Of a DNA stretch of 64,000 bases, positions 52,482 to 61,066 are shown piece after piece. The notes under the pieces are model-generated. The model worked only from the letters and a program-made list of their open reading frames with translations. It made no database searches and had not been told where the DNA came from. A program made the position numbers and the translations under genes. Within the stretch, counting starts at the first letter, position 1; every line of letters starts with the position of its first letter. Source of the DNA: CAIYZT01 sp052387855 (GTDB lineage Bacteria; Pseudomonadota; Alphaproteobacteria; Rhodobacterales; Rhodobacteraceae); NCBI GenBank assembly GCA_052387855.1, contig JBQTIT010000021.1, positions 62,001 through 126,000 of the forward strand, written 5' to 3'.

Positions 52482-52718
52482 TCAATCCGGGGCCTTGGTG
52501 GTCAGCGCCAGTGCGTGCAGCGCGCCGTTGGGCCCGTCCATCTTGCCCTTGAGACTGGCATAGACCGCGCGCTGCTGCTGCACGCGGTTCATGCCCCTGA
52601 AGCTTTCGTCGATCACCTCGGCCGAAAAATGCGCCCCGTCGTCGCCCTGGACCGAGATGCGGGCCTGCGGAAAGGCGGCCCGGATCAAGGCTTCGATGTC
52701 GCGCGCTTCGATGGCCAT
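52482..52718 (-). CDS. BolA family protein
   Basis: A 78-aa BolA-fold protein: DIEALIRAAFPQARISV, DGAHFSAEVIDESFRGMNRVQQQRAVYASL, then the conserved LHALALTT end with His. It forms a complex with the CGFS glutaredoxin encoded directly downstream and takes part in Fe-S cluster trafficking. It corresponds to the IbaG/BolA-like branch by size. Confidence 0.9.
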   Translation of the reverse strand: MAIEARDIEALIRAAFPQARISVQGDDGAHFSAEVIDESFRGMNRVQQQRAVYASLKGKMDGPNGALHALALTTKAPD

Positions 52719-52804
52719 GGGGGTGATCCTTGTGGTGTCGGGGTGAATCTAGGGGGCCGGCGCGGGGGCTGCAAGGGGGGATGGGGCTGCGGGCGCGCCG
52801 GCGC

Positions 52805-52835
52805 TTGACCTTGACGCCGTGTCAGGCGGCAAATC
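52805..52835 (+). promoter_or_regulatory. MerR-type promoter/operator
   Basis: CCTTGAC-GCCGT-GTCAGG (52809-52826) is an inverted repeat lying between TTGACC (52805-52810) and CAAATC (52830-52835), a 19-base spacer as in MerR-regulated promoters. The start point would fall almost on the merR start codon, implying a very short leader or leaderless mRNA. It suggests autoregulation. Confidence 0.5.
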
Positions 52836-52841
52836 GGGGGC

Positions 52842-53600
52842 ATGAAGACGAATCAGATGACCATCGGCGCGTTGGCGCGGCAGGCGGGCGTGACCCACCG
52901 GCAACTGCGCCATTACGAGACCCTGGGCCTTGTGCCCCGCGCCGAGCGCAGCGCGCGCGGCTACCGCGTCTTTGGCCCCGAGGCGGCGGCGGCCCTGGCC
53001 GAGGTTCTGTCCCTGCGCCGCATGGGGCTGGGCTTGCAGGACATCGCGCTGGCGCTGGCGACACCGGCGCAGCGCGCGGCCCGCCTGCGGGCAGCGCTTT
53101 CGCGGCTGGAGTCCGAGGCGGTGGAGCGGGCGGCGCAGATGGACGGGATCCGGGCGGCACTGGCCAGAATCGAAGAGGAGAATAACTTGAAAGTTCTCTA
53201 CAAACCGCATTCTGCTGCGAAACAGAGGGCTTACGAGACCGAGTTGATCCGGACCGGCCCGCCGGGCATCGCGGCCGACATCGCGCGGTCCAAGGCCCAT
53301 GCCAAGGCCAACCCCGGTCTGATCGCGCAGACGATGGCCGAGTTGCCCGGCATCGAGGGAGCGCTGGTTGCGGCCTTTGTCGCCGGGCGCGCGGCCCAGG
53401 GCGCCGAGGTCGAGGCGCACCGGCAATGGGTGGCGCGGATGTGGGGCCGGGAGTGCCCGCCCGAGGCCTATGCCGGTCTTGCCGACCTTTACGAGGCGAC
53501 GCCCGATTTTCGAGCGCGGTATCAGGCGCTGGCTCCGGGGTTTGGCCCCTGGCTTTCGGCGGCGATGCGCGATCACGCCCGCGCGCTCAGCCAATCCTGA
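52842..53600 (+). CDS. MerR-family regulator with TipAS-like C-terminal domain
   Basis: A 252-aa protein with an N-terminal MerR winged helix (MTIGALARQAGVTHRQLRHYE, then RAERSARGYRVFG), a coiled-coil dimer helix, and a C-terminal helical domain after about residue 125 resembling TipAS, a drug-binding antibiotic-recognition domain. No Cys ligands of a metal sensor are visible in the MerR part. The gene has its own operator-like promoter. The 3' end overlaps the convergent GNAT gene by 28 bases. Ligand unknown. Confidence 0.82.
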   Translation: MKTNQMTIGALARQAGVTHRQLRHYETLGLVPRAERSARGYRVFGPEAAAALAEVLSLRRMGLGLQDIALALATPAQRAARLRAALSRLESEAVERAAQMDGIRAALARIEEENNLKVLYKPHSAAKQRAYETELIRTGPPGIAADIARSKAHAKANPGLIAQTMAELPGIEGALVAAFVAGRAAQGAEVEAHRQWVARMWGRECPPEAYAGLADLYEATPDFRARYQALAPGFGPWLSAAMRDHARALSQS

Positions 53601-54061
53601 CGCAACATGCCGAACAGCACCAGATCCACAGCCCGCCCCAGCGCCGGGCGGTGCCAATGCGCGCGCAGGCGCCCCTCTTCGACAAAGCCGGCGCGTAGGT
53701 AGACCTTGATCGCGCGATGGTTCTCGCCCGAAGCATCCAGCCAGAGCCGGCGGGCGTTCAGCACCGCAAAGGCATGCTCGATCAGCGCCGCGACGAATTC
53801 CGCGCCCTGGCCGCCGCCAGTGCGGGCAAGAGCCAGACGAAACAGTTCCACCCGCCCCGAAGGGTTGCCGATCTCGCGAAACCGGGCAAACCCCTCGGGC
53901 GAAGGTCCGCGTTGCCAGATCAGCAACCGCTCATCGGGGCTGGCCAGCGTGGCGGCCAGCGCGGCCTCGTCATCGTCCCCGATGAAGGGGGCATAGGCCG
54001 GATCGGTGGTCAGCGACCGGACAAAGCCGAAATCGGCGGGGGTGGCGGCGCGAAGGCTCAC
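53573..54061 (-). CDS. GNAT-family N-acetyltransferase
   Basis: A 162-aa acetyltransferase with the GNAT fold: SLRAATPADFGFVRSL, the central VELFRLALARTGGGQGAEFV acetyl-CoA-binding turn, and the C-terminal AIKVYLRAGFVEEGRLRAH. Substrate unknown. It starts at a GTG overlapping the purL stop (GTGA), so it is co-translated with purL. Its 3' end overlaps the convergent merR gene. Confidence 0.87.
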   Translation of the reverse strand: MSLRAATPADFGFVRSLTTDPAYAPFIGDDDEAALAATLASPDERLLIWQRGPSPEGFARFREIGNPSGRVELFRLALARTGGGQGAEFVAALIEHAFAVLNARRLWLDASGENHRAIKVYLRAGFVEEGRLRAHWHRPALGRAVDLVLFGMLRQDWLSARA

Positions 54062-56217
54062 CCGACCGCCTTGGCAAAGGCGCTGCGGTAAAGCGCCGAA
54101 AGCTCTGAAAGGGTGGCAGTTTCGCCGCCAAGCGTGACCCGGTCGCCGCCAAAACCACCAACGCGGGCGATGGGCACACCGGCCACCGCCGCCGCCGCCT
54201 CAAGCGTGGCGGCCCCGTCCGCATCGGCCGCGATCAGATAGCGGGCCTGATCCTCGCCAAAGAGATGGCCGATGCCGGCGCCGGTCAGCGTCAGGCCCAG
54301 CCCGGCGCCTTCGGCCATTTCAAAGGCCGCCAGCGCAAGGCCGCCGTCGGACAGGTCGGTGCAGGCACGGATGCTGCCCCGGTTGGCTAGCACAAAGGCG
54401 CCATGGGCGGCCTCGGCGGTCAGATCGACCGGCGGGGCATCGCCGGCCTCGATGCCAAAGGCCTCGGCCAGAAGGGCGGACTGGCCCAGATGGCCGCCAG
54501 CAGGACCGACCAGCAGCGCCAGATCGCCGGGCTGCGGCCGGCCGGCGATCAGATCGCCCAAGTCCGCCAGAATCCCCACCGCACCGATGGTCGGTGTCGG
54601 CAGGATCGCGGTGCCGTCGGTCTCGTTGTAGAGAGAGACGTTGCCGGACACGATCGGCATGTCCAGCGCCGCCACCGCCGCGCCGATGCCCTTGATCGCG
54701 CCCACGAACTGGCCCATGATCTCGGGCTTCTCGGGGTTGCCGAAATTCAGATTGTCGGTCGTTGCCAGTGGCTTGGCGCCAACACTTACCAGATTGCGAT
54801 AAGCTTCGGCCACCGCCTGCTTGCCGCCCTCATAGGGGTTCGCCTTGACATAGCGCGGCGTGACGTCCGAGGTGAAGGCCAGCGCCTTGCGCGTGCCGTG
54901 CACCCGCACCACGCCGGCGGGCAGGCCGGGCGTGACCAGCGTGTCGGCGCCGACTTGGGTGTCGTACTGCTCCCAGACCCAGGACTTGCGGGCGTGGTTG
55001 GGTGAGCCGATCAGGGCGCGCAGGCCGTCCATTGCTGCGATCGCCGGCACGGCGCCCAGCGGCGCGGGGGCGGGGGTTTCCACCCAGGGCCGGTCATATT
55101 CGGGGGCCGATGACGACAGTTTGGACAGCGGCAGGTCGGCCTTCACCTCGTTGCCGTGCAGGATCAGGAAGCGGTCCTCGGGGATCGTCTCGCCCACGAT
55201 GGCGAAATCGAGGTCCCATTTGACAAAGATCGCCCGCGCCACGTCTTCAAGTTCGGGCTTCAGCACCATGAGCATCCGCTCCTGGCTTTCGGACAGCATC
55301 ATCTCATAGGCGGTCATCTGGGTTTCGCGCTGCGGCACATCGTCAAGCTGAAGCCTGATGCCCAGCCCGCCCTTGTCGCCCATCTCGACCGCCGAGCAGG
55401 TCAGCCCGGCCGCGCCCATGTCCTGGATGGAAATCACCGCGCCCGAGGCCATCAGCTCCAGGCAGGCCTCCAGCAGGCGCTTTTCGGTGAACGGGTCGCC
55501 CACCTGCACCGTGGGGCGCTTTTCCTCGATGGTCTCGTCAAACTCGGCGCTGGCCATGGTGGCGCCGCCGACGCCGTCGCGACCGGTCTTGGCGCCCAGG
55601 TAGACCACCGGCATGCCGACCCCCGAGGCGACCGAGTAAAAGATCTTGTCGGTGTCCGCGAGGCCCGCCGCAAAGGCGTTGACCAGGCAGTTGCCGTTGT
55701 AGCTGTGGTGAAAGCGCACCTCTCCGCCCACGGTCGGCACGCCAAAGGCGTTGCCATAGCCGCCGACGCCCTCGACCACGCCCTTGACCAGATGGGCGGT
55801 CTTGGGATGCGACGGCTCGCCAAACGAAAGCGCGTTCATCGCCGCGATGGGCCGCGCGCCCATGGTAAAGACGTCCCGCAGGATGCCGCCGACCCCGGTG
55901 GCCGCGCCCTGGTAGGGCTCGATATACGAGGGGTGGTTGTGGCTTTCCATCTTGAAGATCACGGCCTGCCCGTCGCCGATGTCGACGACGCCCGCATTCT
56001 CGCCCGGCCCGCAAATCACCTGCGGCCCGGTGGTGGGCAGCGTCCGCAGCCATTTCTTCGAGGATTTGTAGGAACAATGCTCGTTCCACATCGCCGAGAA
56101 GATGCCAAGCTCGGTAAAGCTGGGCACGCGGCCGATGATTCCCAGAAGGCGCTGGTATTCGTCGGGCTTCAGCCCGTGGGCGGCGACCAGCTCCGGCGTG
56201 ATGGCGGGTTCGGACAT
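54058..56217 (-). CDS. purL: Phosphoribosylformylglycinamidine synthase subunit PurL
   Basis: Converts FGAR to FGAM in purine synthesis using ATP and ammonia channelled from PurQ. The 719-aa protein is the small PurL type, which needs separate PurS and PurQ (not in this window). It shows MWNEHCSYKSSKKWL, KMESHNHPSYIEPYQGAATGVGG split across the active site, and the second-half GSPNHARKSWVW and NLNFGNPEKPEIMG blocks. The start at 56217 follows AGGAG; an ATG five codons earlier is the alternative. Confidence 0.96.
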   Translation of the reverse strand: MSEPAITPELVAAHGLKPDEYQRLLGIIGRVPSFTELGIFSAMWNEHCSYKSSKKWLRTLPTTGPQVICGPGENAGVVDIGDGQAVIFKMESHNHPSYIEPYQGAATGVGGILRDVFTMGARPIAAMNALSFGEPSHPKTAHLVKGVVEGVGGYGNAFGVPTVGGEVRFHHSYNGNCLVNAFAAGLADTDKIFYSVASGVGMPVVYLGAKTGRDGVGGATMASAEFDETIEEKRPTVQVGDPFTEKRLLEACLELMASGAVISIQDMGAAGLTCSAVEMGDKGGLGIRLQLDDVPQRETQMTAYEMMLSESQERMLMVLKPELEDVARAIFVKWDLDFAIVGETIPEDRFLILHGNEVKADLPLSKLSSSAPEYDRPWVETPAPAPLGAVPAIAAMDGLRALIGSPNHARKSWVWEQYDTQVGADTLVTPGLPAGVVRVHGTRKALAFTSDVTPRYVKANPYEGGKQAVAEAYRNLVSVGAKPLATTDNLNFGNPEKPEIMGQFVGAIKGIGAAVAALDMPIVSGNVSLYNETDGTAILPTPTIGAVGILADLGDLIAGRPQPGDLALLVGPAGGHLGQSALLAEAFGIEAGDAPPVDLTAEAAHGAFVLANRGSIRACTDLSDGGLALAAFEMAEGAGLGLTLTGAGIGHLFGEDQARYLIAADADGAATLEAAAAVAGVPIARVGGFGGDRVTLGGETATLSELSALYRSAFAKAVG

Positions 56218-56433
56218 CGGAACGCTCCTCATGACGTGCCGCCTCATATGACAGGCCGCGCGCGGGTGAAAGGGGCCAAAGCCGCCCATCGGTCCGCAGA
56301 GGCCGATTTTGTCGGGGCAGGGGGGTGATCGGGCCGGGGGCGGCCAGTTTTCGCCGGTACTTGCATCCCATGGTGCAAAGCCGCGCCGGATCGCGCAGGA
56401 TCGTGCAGGTTTGGTCCAACGAAGGAAGATGCC

Positions 56434-56781
56434 ATGCAAGTCCTTGCGCTCATCTACACCGCCCCAGAAAACGAGCCCTTGCCGGGTAGCCCCGAATTCG
56501 CGGCGATGATGGCCGGCTACAACGCCTTTACCGCGCATCTGCGCCAGAACGGCGCCTTCCTTGCCGGCGAGGCGCTGCAAGGCGTCGAAACCGCCGTGTC
56601 GCTGCGCCTGCGCGGCGGGGAGGCGCTTGTCACGCCCGGTCCCTTTGCCGAGACCCACGAACATCTGAGCGGCTATTACCTGATCGAGGTGCCGGACATG
56701 GCAACGGCGCAGCGTTATGCCGCCATGATCCCCTCGGCCGCCTATGGCACGATCGAGTTGCGTCCGGTCATGACCTTCTGA
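56434..56781 (+). CDS. YCII-related (DGPF-type) domain protein
   Basis: A 115-aa protein of the YCII/DGPF family: MQVLALIYTAPENEP, the AFTAHLRQNGAFLAGEAL segment, GPFAETHEHLSGYYLIEV, then the AYGTIELRPV end. The DGPF motif corresponds to TPGPFAE. Such proteins are small ferredoxin-like-fold dimers, often near sigma-ECF genes, with unknown chemistry. It is divergent from purL. A structured RNA terminator lies beyond its 3' end. Confidence 0.82.
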   Translation: MQVLALIYTAPENEPLPGSPEFAAMMAGYNAFTAHLRQNGAFLAGEALQGVETAVSLRLRGGEALVTPGPFAETHEHLSGYYLIEVPDMATAQRYAAMIPSAAYGTIELRPVMTF

Positions 56782-56813
56782 AAGGCGGCGGCCGGTCCGA
56801 GCCGAAGGGCTGG

Positions 56814-56891
56814 AAAAAAAGTGGCCGAGCTTTCGCTCGGCCAAGTCCAACAGGGAGGTATGATGGCAAGAGTTTCCTCGATCACCATCAT
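56814..56891 (-). ncRNA. Candidate small RNA with anti-Shine-Dalgarno segment
   Basis: The minus-strand RNA of about 78 nt has a 5' hairpin ATGATGG..CCATCAT (18-nt loop), an unpaired linker containing ACCTCCCTGTTGG, and a terminator stem TGGCCGAGC-GAAA-GCTCGGCCA followed by C then seven T. A promoter (TTGTCT, 17 bases, TATTTA) lies directly upstream. The linker is complementary to ribosome-binding sites. The same plan occurs at 17861-17945. On the plus strand the region could encode a 14-residue peptide behind AGGGAGG, but the T-tract fits only the minus strand. Confidence 0.55.
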
Positions 56892-56897
56892 GCAGCC

Positions 56898-56926
56898 TAA
56901 ATAGGTGGCGCCACGGTCAAAGACAA
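56898..56926 (-). promoter_or_regulatory. Promoter of the candidate small RNA
   Basis: TTGTCT (56926-56921) and TATTTA (56903-56898) are separated by exactly 17 bases. Transcription would begin near 56891, at the foot of the first hairpin, which supports an RNA starting here rather than read-through from the LysR gene. Confidence 0.5.
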
Positions 56927-56992
56927 GGCAATCGATGCTGCAATTGCAGCATTGCCGCTATGCGCCGGCTGCATGGCAAGAGGCGCGCGCGT

Positions 56993-57886
56993 TCAGTCCT
57001 GCTTGCGCTTGCGGTAGGTCATGATCTCATCCACCACGAAATCGCGAAAGGCCGCCACGCGCTTTGAATGGCGCAGCTCTTCGGGATAGGCCAGAAACAC
57101 CGGCACCTCGGTGCTCTCGGTTTCGGGCAGCACGCGGACGAGTTCGGGGAAATCCTCGGTGATGTAATCGGGCAGCACGCCGATCCCAAGGTGATTGAGA
57201 ACCCCCTGCAAGACGCCAAAATAATTGTTGACCGTCAGGGTCGACGGGATGTCGTGGCTCATCAGTTCGGCCACCAGATTAGCCCCGGCGGCGACCTGCG
57301 CGGTGCCGGCGTGCTGGCAGATCAGCCGGTGTTTCGAGAAATCCATCATCGTCAGGGGCGTGCCCTCGGTCTTGAGGTATTCCTGCGTCGCGTAAAGGCG
57401 CATGCGGATCTGCATCAGGCGCTTGCGGATCAGGTCGGCCTGGCTGGGCTCTTTCATGCGGATGGCGACATCAGCCTCGCGCATGGGCAGGTCCAGCACC
57501 CGCTCTTCAAGCATCAGGTCGATTTTCAGCCCCGGGTATCTCTTGAACAGCGCCGGCAGGCGCGGGGCCAGCCAGAGCGTGCCGAAACCAGTGGTCGTGG
57601 TCACGCGCAATTCGCCAAAGACCTCGTCCTCGCTGTCGCGGATCCGCGCGGCGGTGGCGTCCAGCCGCTTGACCATGGCCTGGGTCGCGTCGAACAAGAG
57701 CTCGCCCTGCTCGGTCAGGATCAGACCGCGCGCGTGGCGGTGAAACAGCGTGACGGCCAGCGATTCCTCCAGCGCGCGGATCTGGCGGCTGACGGCCGAT
57801 TGCGACAGATGCAGCACATCGCCGGCATGGGTCAGGCTGCCCTTGTCGGCGACCGCGTGAAAGATCCTCAGCTTGTCCCAGTCCAT
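56993..57886 (-). CDS. LysR-family transcriptional regulator
   Basis: A 297-aa LysR regulator. The N-terminal HTH is LRIFHAVADKGSLTHAGDVLHLSQSAVSRQI (split here at usual family positions), followed by ALEESLAVTLFHRHARGLILTEQG. The C-terminal effector domain shows the VTTTTGFGTLWLAPRL start. The start MDWDKLRIF at 57886 is the family N-terminus. No obvious target operon is divergent: murI is 170 bases away. Effector unknown. Confidence 0.9.
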   Translation of the reverse strand: MDWDKLRIFHAVADKGSLTHAGDVLHLSQSAVSRQIRALEESLAVTLFHRHARGLILTEQGELLFDATQAMVKRLDATAARIRDSEDEVFGELRVTTTTGFGTLWLAPRLPALFKRYPGLKIDLMLEERVLDLPMREADVAIRMKEPSQADLIRKRLMQIRMRLYATQEYLKTEGTPLTMMDFSKHRLICQHAGTAQVAAGANLVAELMSHDIPSTLTVNNYFGVLQGVLNHLGIGVLPDYITEDFPELVRVLPETESTEVPVFLAYPEELRHSKRVAAFRDFVVDEIMTYRKRKQD

Positions 57887-58056
57887 CCTGTCCGCCCGAC
57901 CCGCGCGCCCCCGGGGCGCCACATCCTATATGGGGGCGCGGTCGGCGCTGTGCAAATGAAAATGGCATGACGCCGCGCTGCGGCGGCGGCGGGCCTTTCG
58001 CCCCGGGCCGAAGCTGCCTATGATCGGCCAAGGGTTCGGGCAAGAGGGCAGGGTGC

Positions 58057-58869
58057 ATGGCGGTTGGGATCTTTGACAGCGGTCTGGGCGGGCTGACGGT
58101 GCTTGAGGCGGTCACGCGGCGCCTGCCGCGGGTGCCCTTTGTCTATCTTGGCGACAATGCCCATGCGCCCTATGGCACGCGCACGCCCGACGACATCTTC
58201 GATCTGACCTGCGCCGCGACCGAGCGGCTCTGGGCCGAGGGGTGCGATCTGGTGGTGCTGGCCTGCAACACCGCCGCCGCCGCCGCGCTGCACCGCATGC
58301 AGACCACCTGGGTGCCGCCGGGCAAGCGGGTGCTCGGCGTCTTTGTGCCGCTGATCGAGGCGCTGACCGAACGGCAGTGGGGCGACAATTCCCCCCCGCG
58401 CGAGGTGGCGGTCAAGCATGTGGCGCTGTTCGCCACCCCCGCGACCGTCGCCAGCCGCGCCTTTCAGCGCGAGCTGGCCTTTCGCGCCATCGGCGTCGAT
58501 GTCGAGGCGCAGCCCTGCGGCGGCGTTGTCGATGCCATCGAGCAGGGCGACGAGGTGCTGGCCGAAGCGCTGGTGCGCAGCCATGTCGAGGCGCTGAAGC
58601 GGCGCATGCCCATGCCCGAGGCCGCGATCCTGGGCTGCACCCACTATCCCCTGGTCGAAGGCGCCTTTGCCGCCGCCCTGGGCCCGCAGGTCAAGGTCTA
58701 TTCGCAAGCCAACCTCGTGGCCGAGGCGCTGGCCGACTATCTGGACCGTCGGCCCGAGTTTCTCGGCCCCGGGCAGACCGCGCGCTTTCTGACCACGGGC
58801 GATCCCGAGGCGGTCTCGTCCAAGGCGACCCAGTTCCTGCGCCGGCGCGTGACCTTCGAGGCCGCCTAA
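58057..58869 (+). CDS. murI: Glutamate racemase
   Basis: Makes D-glutamate for peptidoglycan. The 270-aa protein has GIFDSGLGGLTVLEAV, YLGDNAHAPYG, the first catalytic Cys70 in VLACNTAA, and the second Cys194 with His196 in LGCTHYPLVEG. Length and motifs are typical. The stop overlaps the convergent MAPEG gene by 4 bases. Confidence 0.95.
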   Translation: MAVGIFDSGLGGLTVLEAVTRRLPRVPFVYLGDNAHAPYGTRTPDDIFDLTCAATERLWAEGCDLVVLACNTAAAAALHRMQTTWVPPGKRVLGVFVPLIEALTERQWGDNSPPREVAVKHVALFATPATVASRAFQRELAFRAIGVDVEAQPCGGVVDAIEQGDEVLAEALVRSHVEALKRRMPMPEAAILGCTHYPLVEGAFAAALGPQVKVYSQANLVAEALADYLDRRPEFLGPGQTARFLTTGDPEAVSSKATQFLRRRVTFEAA

Positions 58870-59330
58870 CCCAGCGCCGCCACCAGCACCGCGCCGATCA
58901 TCACCAGCACCAGCACCTGGCCGATGGTCCAGAATGTCGCCCGCGTGTCATGCGTCTTGGCGGTGCCATAGGCCCAGAGGTGAAAGAACCGGCTGACCGC
59001 GTAGCCGTACAGCAGCACCTGCGCCTGCCACAGCGGCGGCGCGGTCAGGACGTAGAGCAGCCCCGCCACCAGAAAGAACGGCACGTTCTCCAGATCGTTC
59101 TGATGGATCCGGCGCATCCGCTCCACCCGCTCGTCCTTGTCAAGCTGGCCGGGATGCGGCGCCGGGTTCAGCCTGGTCTGGCGCAGATCCTCGGGCGCGC
59201 GATAGCCGGTGCGGTACCGGCTCATCTGCCAGACCGTCGCCCAGGCCATGGCAAAGGTTTTCAGGATCATCGCGCTGGCGGCGATGGCATAGGTCCGGAT
59301 CAGGGGGTCATCAAGGGTTGGCAGGTCCAT
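58866..59330 (-). CDS. MAPEG-family membrane protein
   Basis: A 154-aa protein with four hydrophobic segments (near 10-33, 88-105, 106-125 and 134-153) and the MAPEG signature ERMRRIHQNDLENVPFFLV, which contains the Glu-Arg and Asn of the glutathione-dependent membrane-protein family. Bacterial members include microsomal glutathione S-transferase-like enzymes, but the substrate is unknown. The start at 59330 follows GGAG; an extension to 59348 is possible. Confidence 0.85.
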   Translation of the reverse strand: MDLPTLDDPLIRTYAIAASAMILKTFAMAWATVWQMSRYRTGYRAPEDLRQTRLNPAPHPGQLDKDERVERMRRIHQNDLENVPFFLVAGLLYVLTAPPLWQAQVLLYGYAVSRFFHLWAYGTAKTHDTRATFWTIGQVLVLVMIGAVLVAALG

Positions 59331-59482
59331 GCGTCGCGCTCCGCTCAAGCCGTCCGGGCGCAGTCTTGCCCATCAGGGGCGTGCCGACAAGCCGCCCCTG
59401 CGCGGCCCTGACGCAAATTTCCGCTTGCAACAGGGGTCGCGCGCGGTCAGATGTCCGCCAGGATCGCAACGGAGGGCCGCTG

Positions 59483-60511
59483 ATGACCGCAAGGATCGCC
59501 ATTCTGGGGGCTTCGGGCTATACGGGGGCCGAGCTTGTCCGCCTGATCGCCACCCATCCGGCGATGCGCATCGTCGCGCTTTCTGCCGACCGCAAGGCCG
59601 GCATGGCGATGGCCGAGGTCTTTCCCTTTCTGCGCCATCTGGACCTGCCGACCCTGACCAGGATCGAGGATATCGACTTTTCCGGCGTCGATCTGTGCTT
59701 TTGCGCGCTGCCCCATGCCACCAGCCAGGCAGTGATCGCCCGCCTGCCGCGCGATCTGAAGATCGTCGATCTGTCCGCCGATTTTCGCCTGCGCGACCCG
59801 GCGGCCTATGAAAAATGGTACGGCGCCCCGCATGCGGCGGTCGATCTTCAGGCCGAGGCGGTCTATGGCCTGACCGAGTTCTACCGGGACGCGATCCGCG
59901 CCGGGCGTCTGGTGGCCGGTACCGGGTGCAACGCGGCGACCGGGCAATATGCGCTGCGCCCGCTGATCGCGGCCGGGGTGATCGATCTTGACCAGATCGT
60001 GATCGACCTCAAGGCCGGGGTGTCCGGCGCCGGACGCTCGCTCAAGGAAAACCTGCTGCATGCAGAGCTGTCCGGCGGCACGCACGCCTATTCGGCCGGC
60101 GGCAAGCACCGCCACCTGGGCGAGTTCGACCAGGAATTCTCGGCCGTCGCGGGCCGCCCCGTGCTGGTGCAGTTCACACCGCATCTGTTGCCGATGAACC
60201 GGGGCATCCTGGCCACGGTCTATGTCAAGGGCGATCCGGCGACCGTGCATGCCACGCTTGCGGGCGCCTATGGGGCCGAGCCCTTCCTGCGCGTGCTGCC
60301 CTTCGGTTCGCTGCCCTCGACCCGCGACATCGCCGGCTCGAATTTCTGCCACATCGGTGTGATCGGTGACCGTCAGCCGGGCCGCGCCGTGGTCGTCGCG
60401 GTGCTGGACAACCTGACCAAGGGCTCCTCGGGCCAGGCGATCCAGAACGCCAACCTGATGCTGGGGCTGGATGAAACCGCCGGGCTGATGCTGGCCCCGG
60501 TCTTTCCGTAG
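59483..60511 (+). CDS. argC: N-acetyl-gamma-glutamyl-phosphate reductase
   Basis: Third step of arginine synthesis, NADPH-dependent reduction of acetylglutamyl phosphate. The 342-aa protein has IAILGASGYTGAEL (5-18), LCFCALPHATSQ, VDLSADFR and the catalytic Cys149. The surroundings of that Cys read GTGCNAATG instead of the common NPGCYPT; the downstream His (KHRHLGEF, His209 or His211) is present. Start at 59483 follows GGAGGG. ccmE follows after 9 bases. Confidence 0.93.
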   Translation: MTARIAILGASGYTGAELVRLIATHPAMRIVALSADRKAGMAMAEVFPFLRHLDLPTLTRIEDIDFSGVDLCFCALPHATSQAVIARLPRDLKIVDLSADFRLRDPAAYEKWYGAPHAAVDLQAEAVYGLTEFYRDAIRAGRLVAGTGCNAATGQYALRPLIAAGVIDLDQIVIDLKAGVSGAGRSLKENLLHAELSGGTHAYSAGGKHRHLGEFDQEFSAVAGRPVLVQFTPHLLPMNRGILATVYVKGDPATVHATLAGAYGAEPFLRVLPFGSLPSTRDIAGSNFCHIGVIGDRQPGRAVVVAVLDNLTKGSSGQAIQNANLMLGLDETAGLMLAPVFP

Positions 60512-60520
60512 GGGGGCGCG

Positions 60521-60973
60521 ATGGCGGGTCTCGGCGGGATCAAGAAGCGGCGGCGCGTCCGGCTGATCCTGCTGGCCTTCGTGCTGCTGGGGCTGACAAC
60601 CGTGCTGGTGGGCTATGCGATGCGCGACGGCATCAACTTCTTCCGCGCGCCTTCGCAGGTTCTGTCGGACCCGCCCGCCCCCGGCGAGGTGTTCCGCCTG
60701 GGCGGCCTGGTCGAGCCTGGCAGCATCGAACGTGGTCAGGGCACCGAGGTGCGCTTTGTCGTCACCGACAATGCCCAGAGCCTGCCGGTGGCCTTTACCG
60801 GCATCCTGCCGGACCTCTTCGCCGAAGGGCAGGGCATGATCGGCCTGGGGCAGATGCAGGACGGCGTCTTTGTCGCCACCGAGATCCTGGCCAAGCATGA
60901 CGAGACCTACATGCCCAAGGAAGTCATGGAGGCGCTGAAAGAGCGGGACCTTTACAGGGCGCCCAGCCAATAG
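60521..60973 (+). CDS. ccmE: Cytochrome c maturation haem chaperone CcmE
   Basis: Periplasmic haem chaperone. It takes haem from CcmC/CcmD and passes it to CcmF/H for attachment to apocytochrome c. The 150-aa protein has a basic N-terminus, one membrane segment (about 15-33), then the OB-fold domain with FRLGGLVEPGSI and the haem-binding His126 in LAKHDETYMP. It is next to argC as in other Rhodobacterales. The other ccm genes are not in the window. Confidence 0.93.
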   Translation: MAGLGGIKKRRRVRLILLAFVLLGLTTVLVGYAMRDGINFFRAPSQVLSDPPAPGEVFRLGGLVEPGSIERGQGTEVRFVVTDNAQSLPVAFTGILPDLFAEGQGMIGLGQMQDGVFVATEILAKHDETYMPKEVMEALKERDLYRAPSQ

Positions 60974-61066
60974 CGCCGCCCGCACCGCCTGCGGACGCTG
61001 CGGTTGCGCCCGGTTAACCCTTTGCCGCCACGCTGAGGCCTTCCAACCCTTCAGGAGGCTGCCCCC

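Noticed and set aside
56858..56903. Plus-strand 14-codon frame behind AGGGAGG.
   Set aside because: The strong T-tract terminator and promoter pair fit a minus-strand RNA; the frame is short and its ribosome site is the complement of the sRNA linker.
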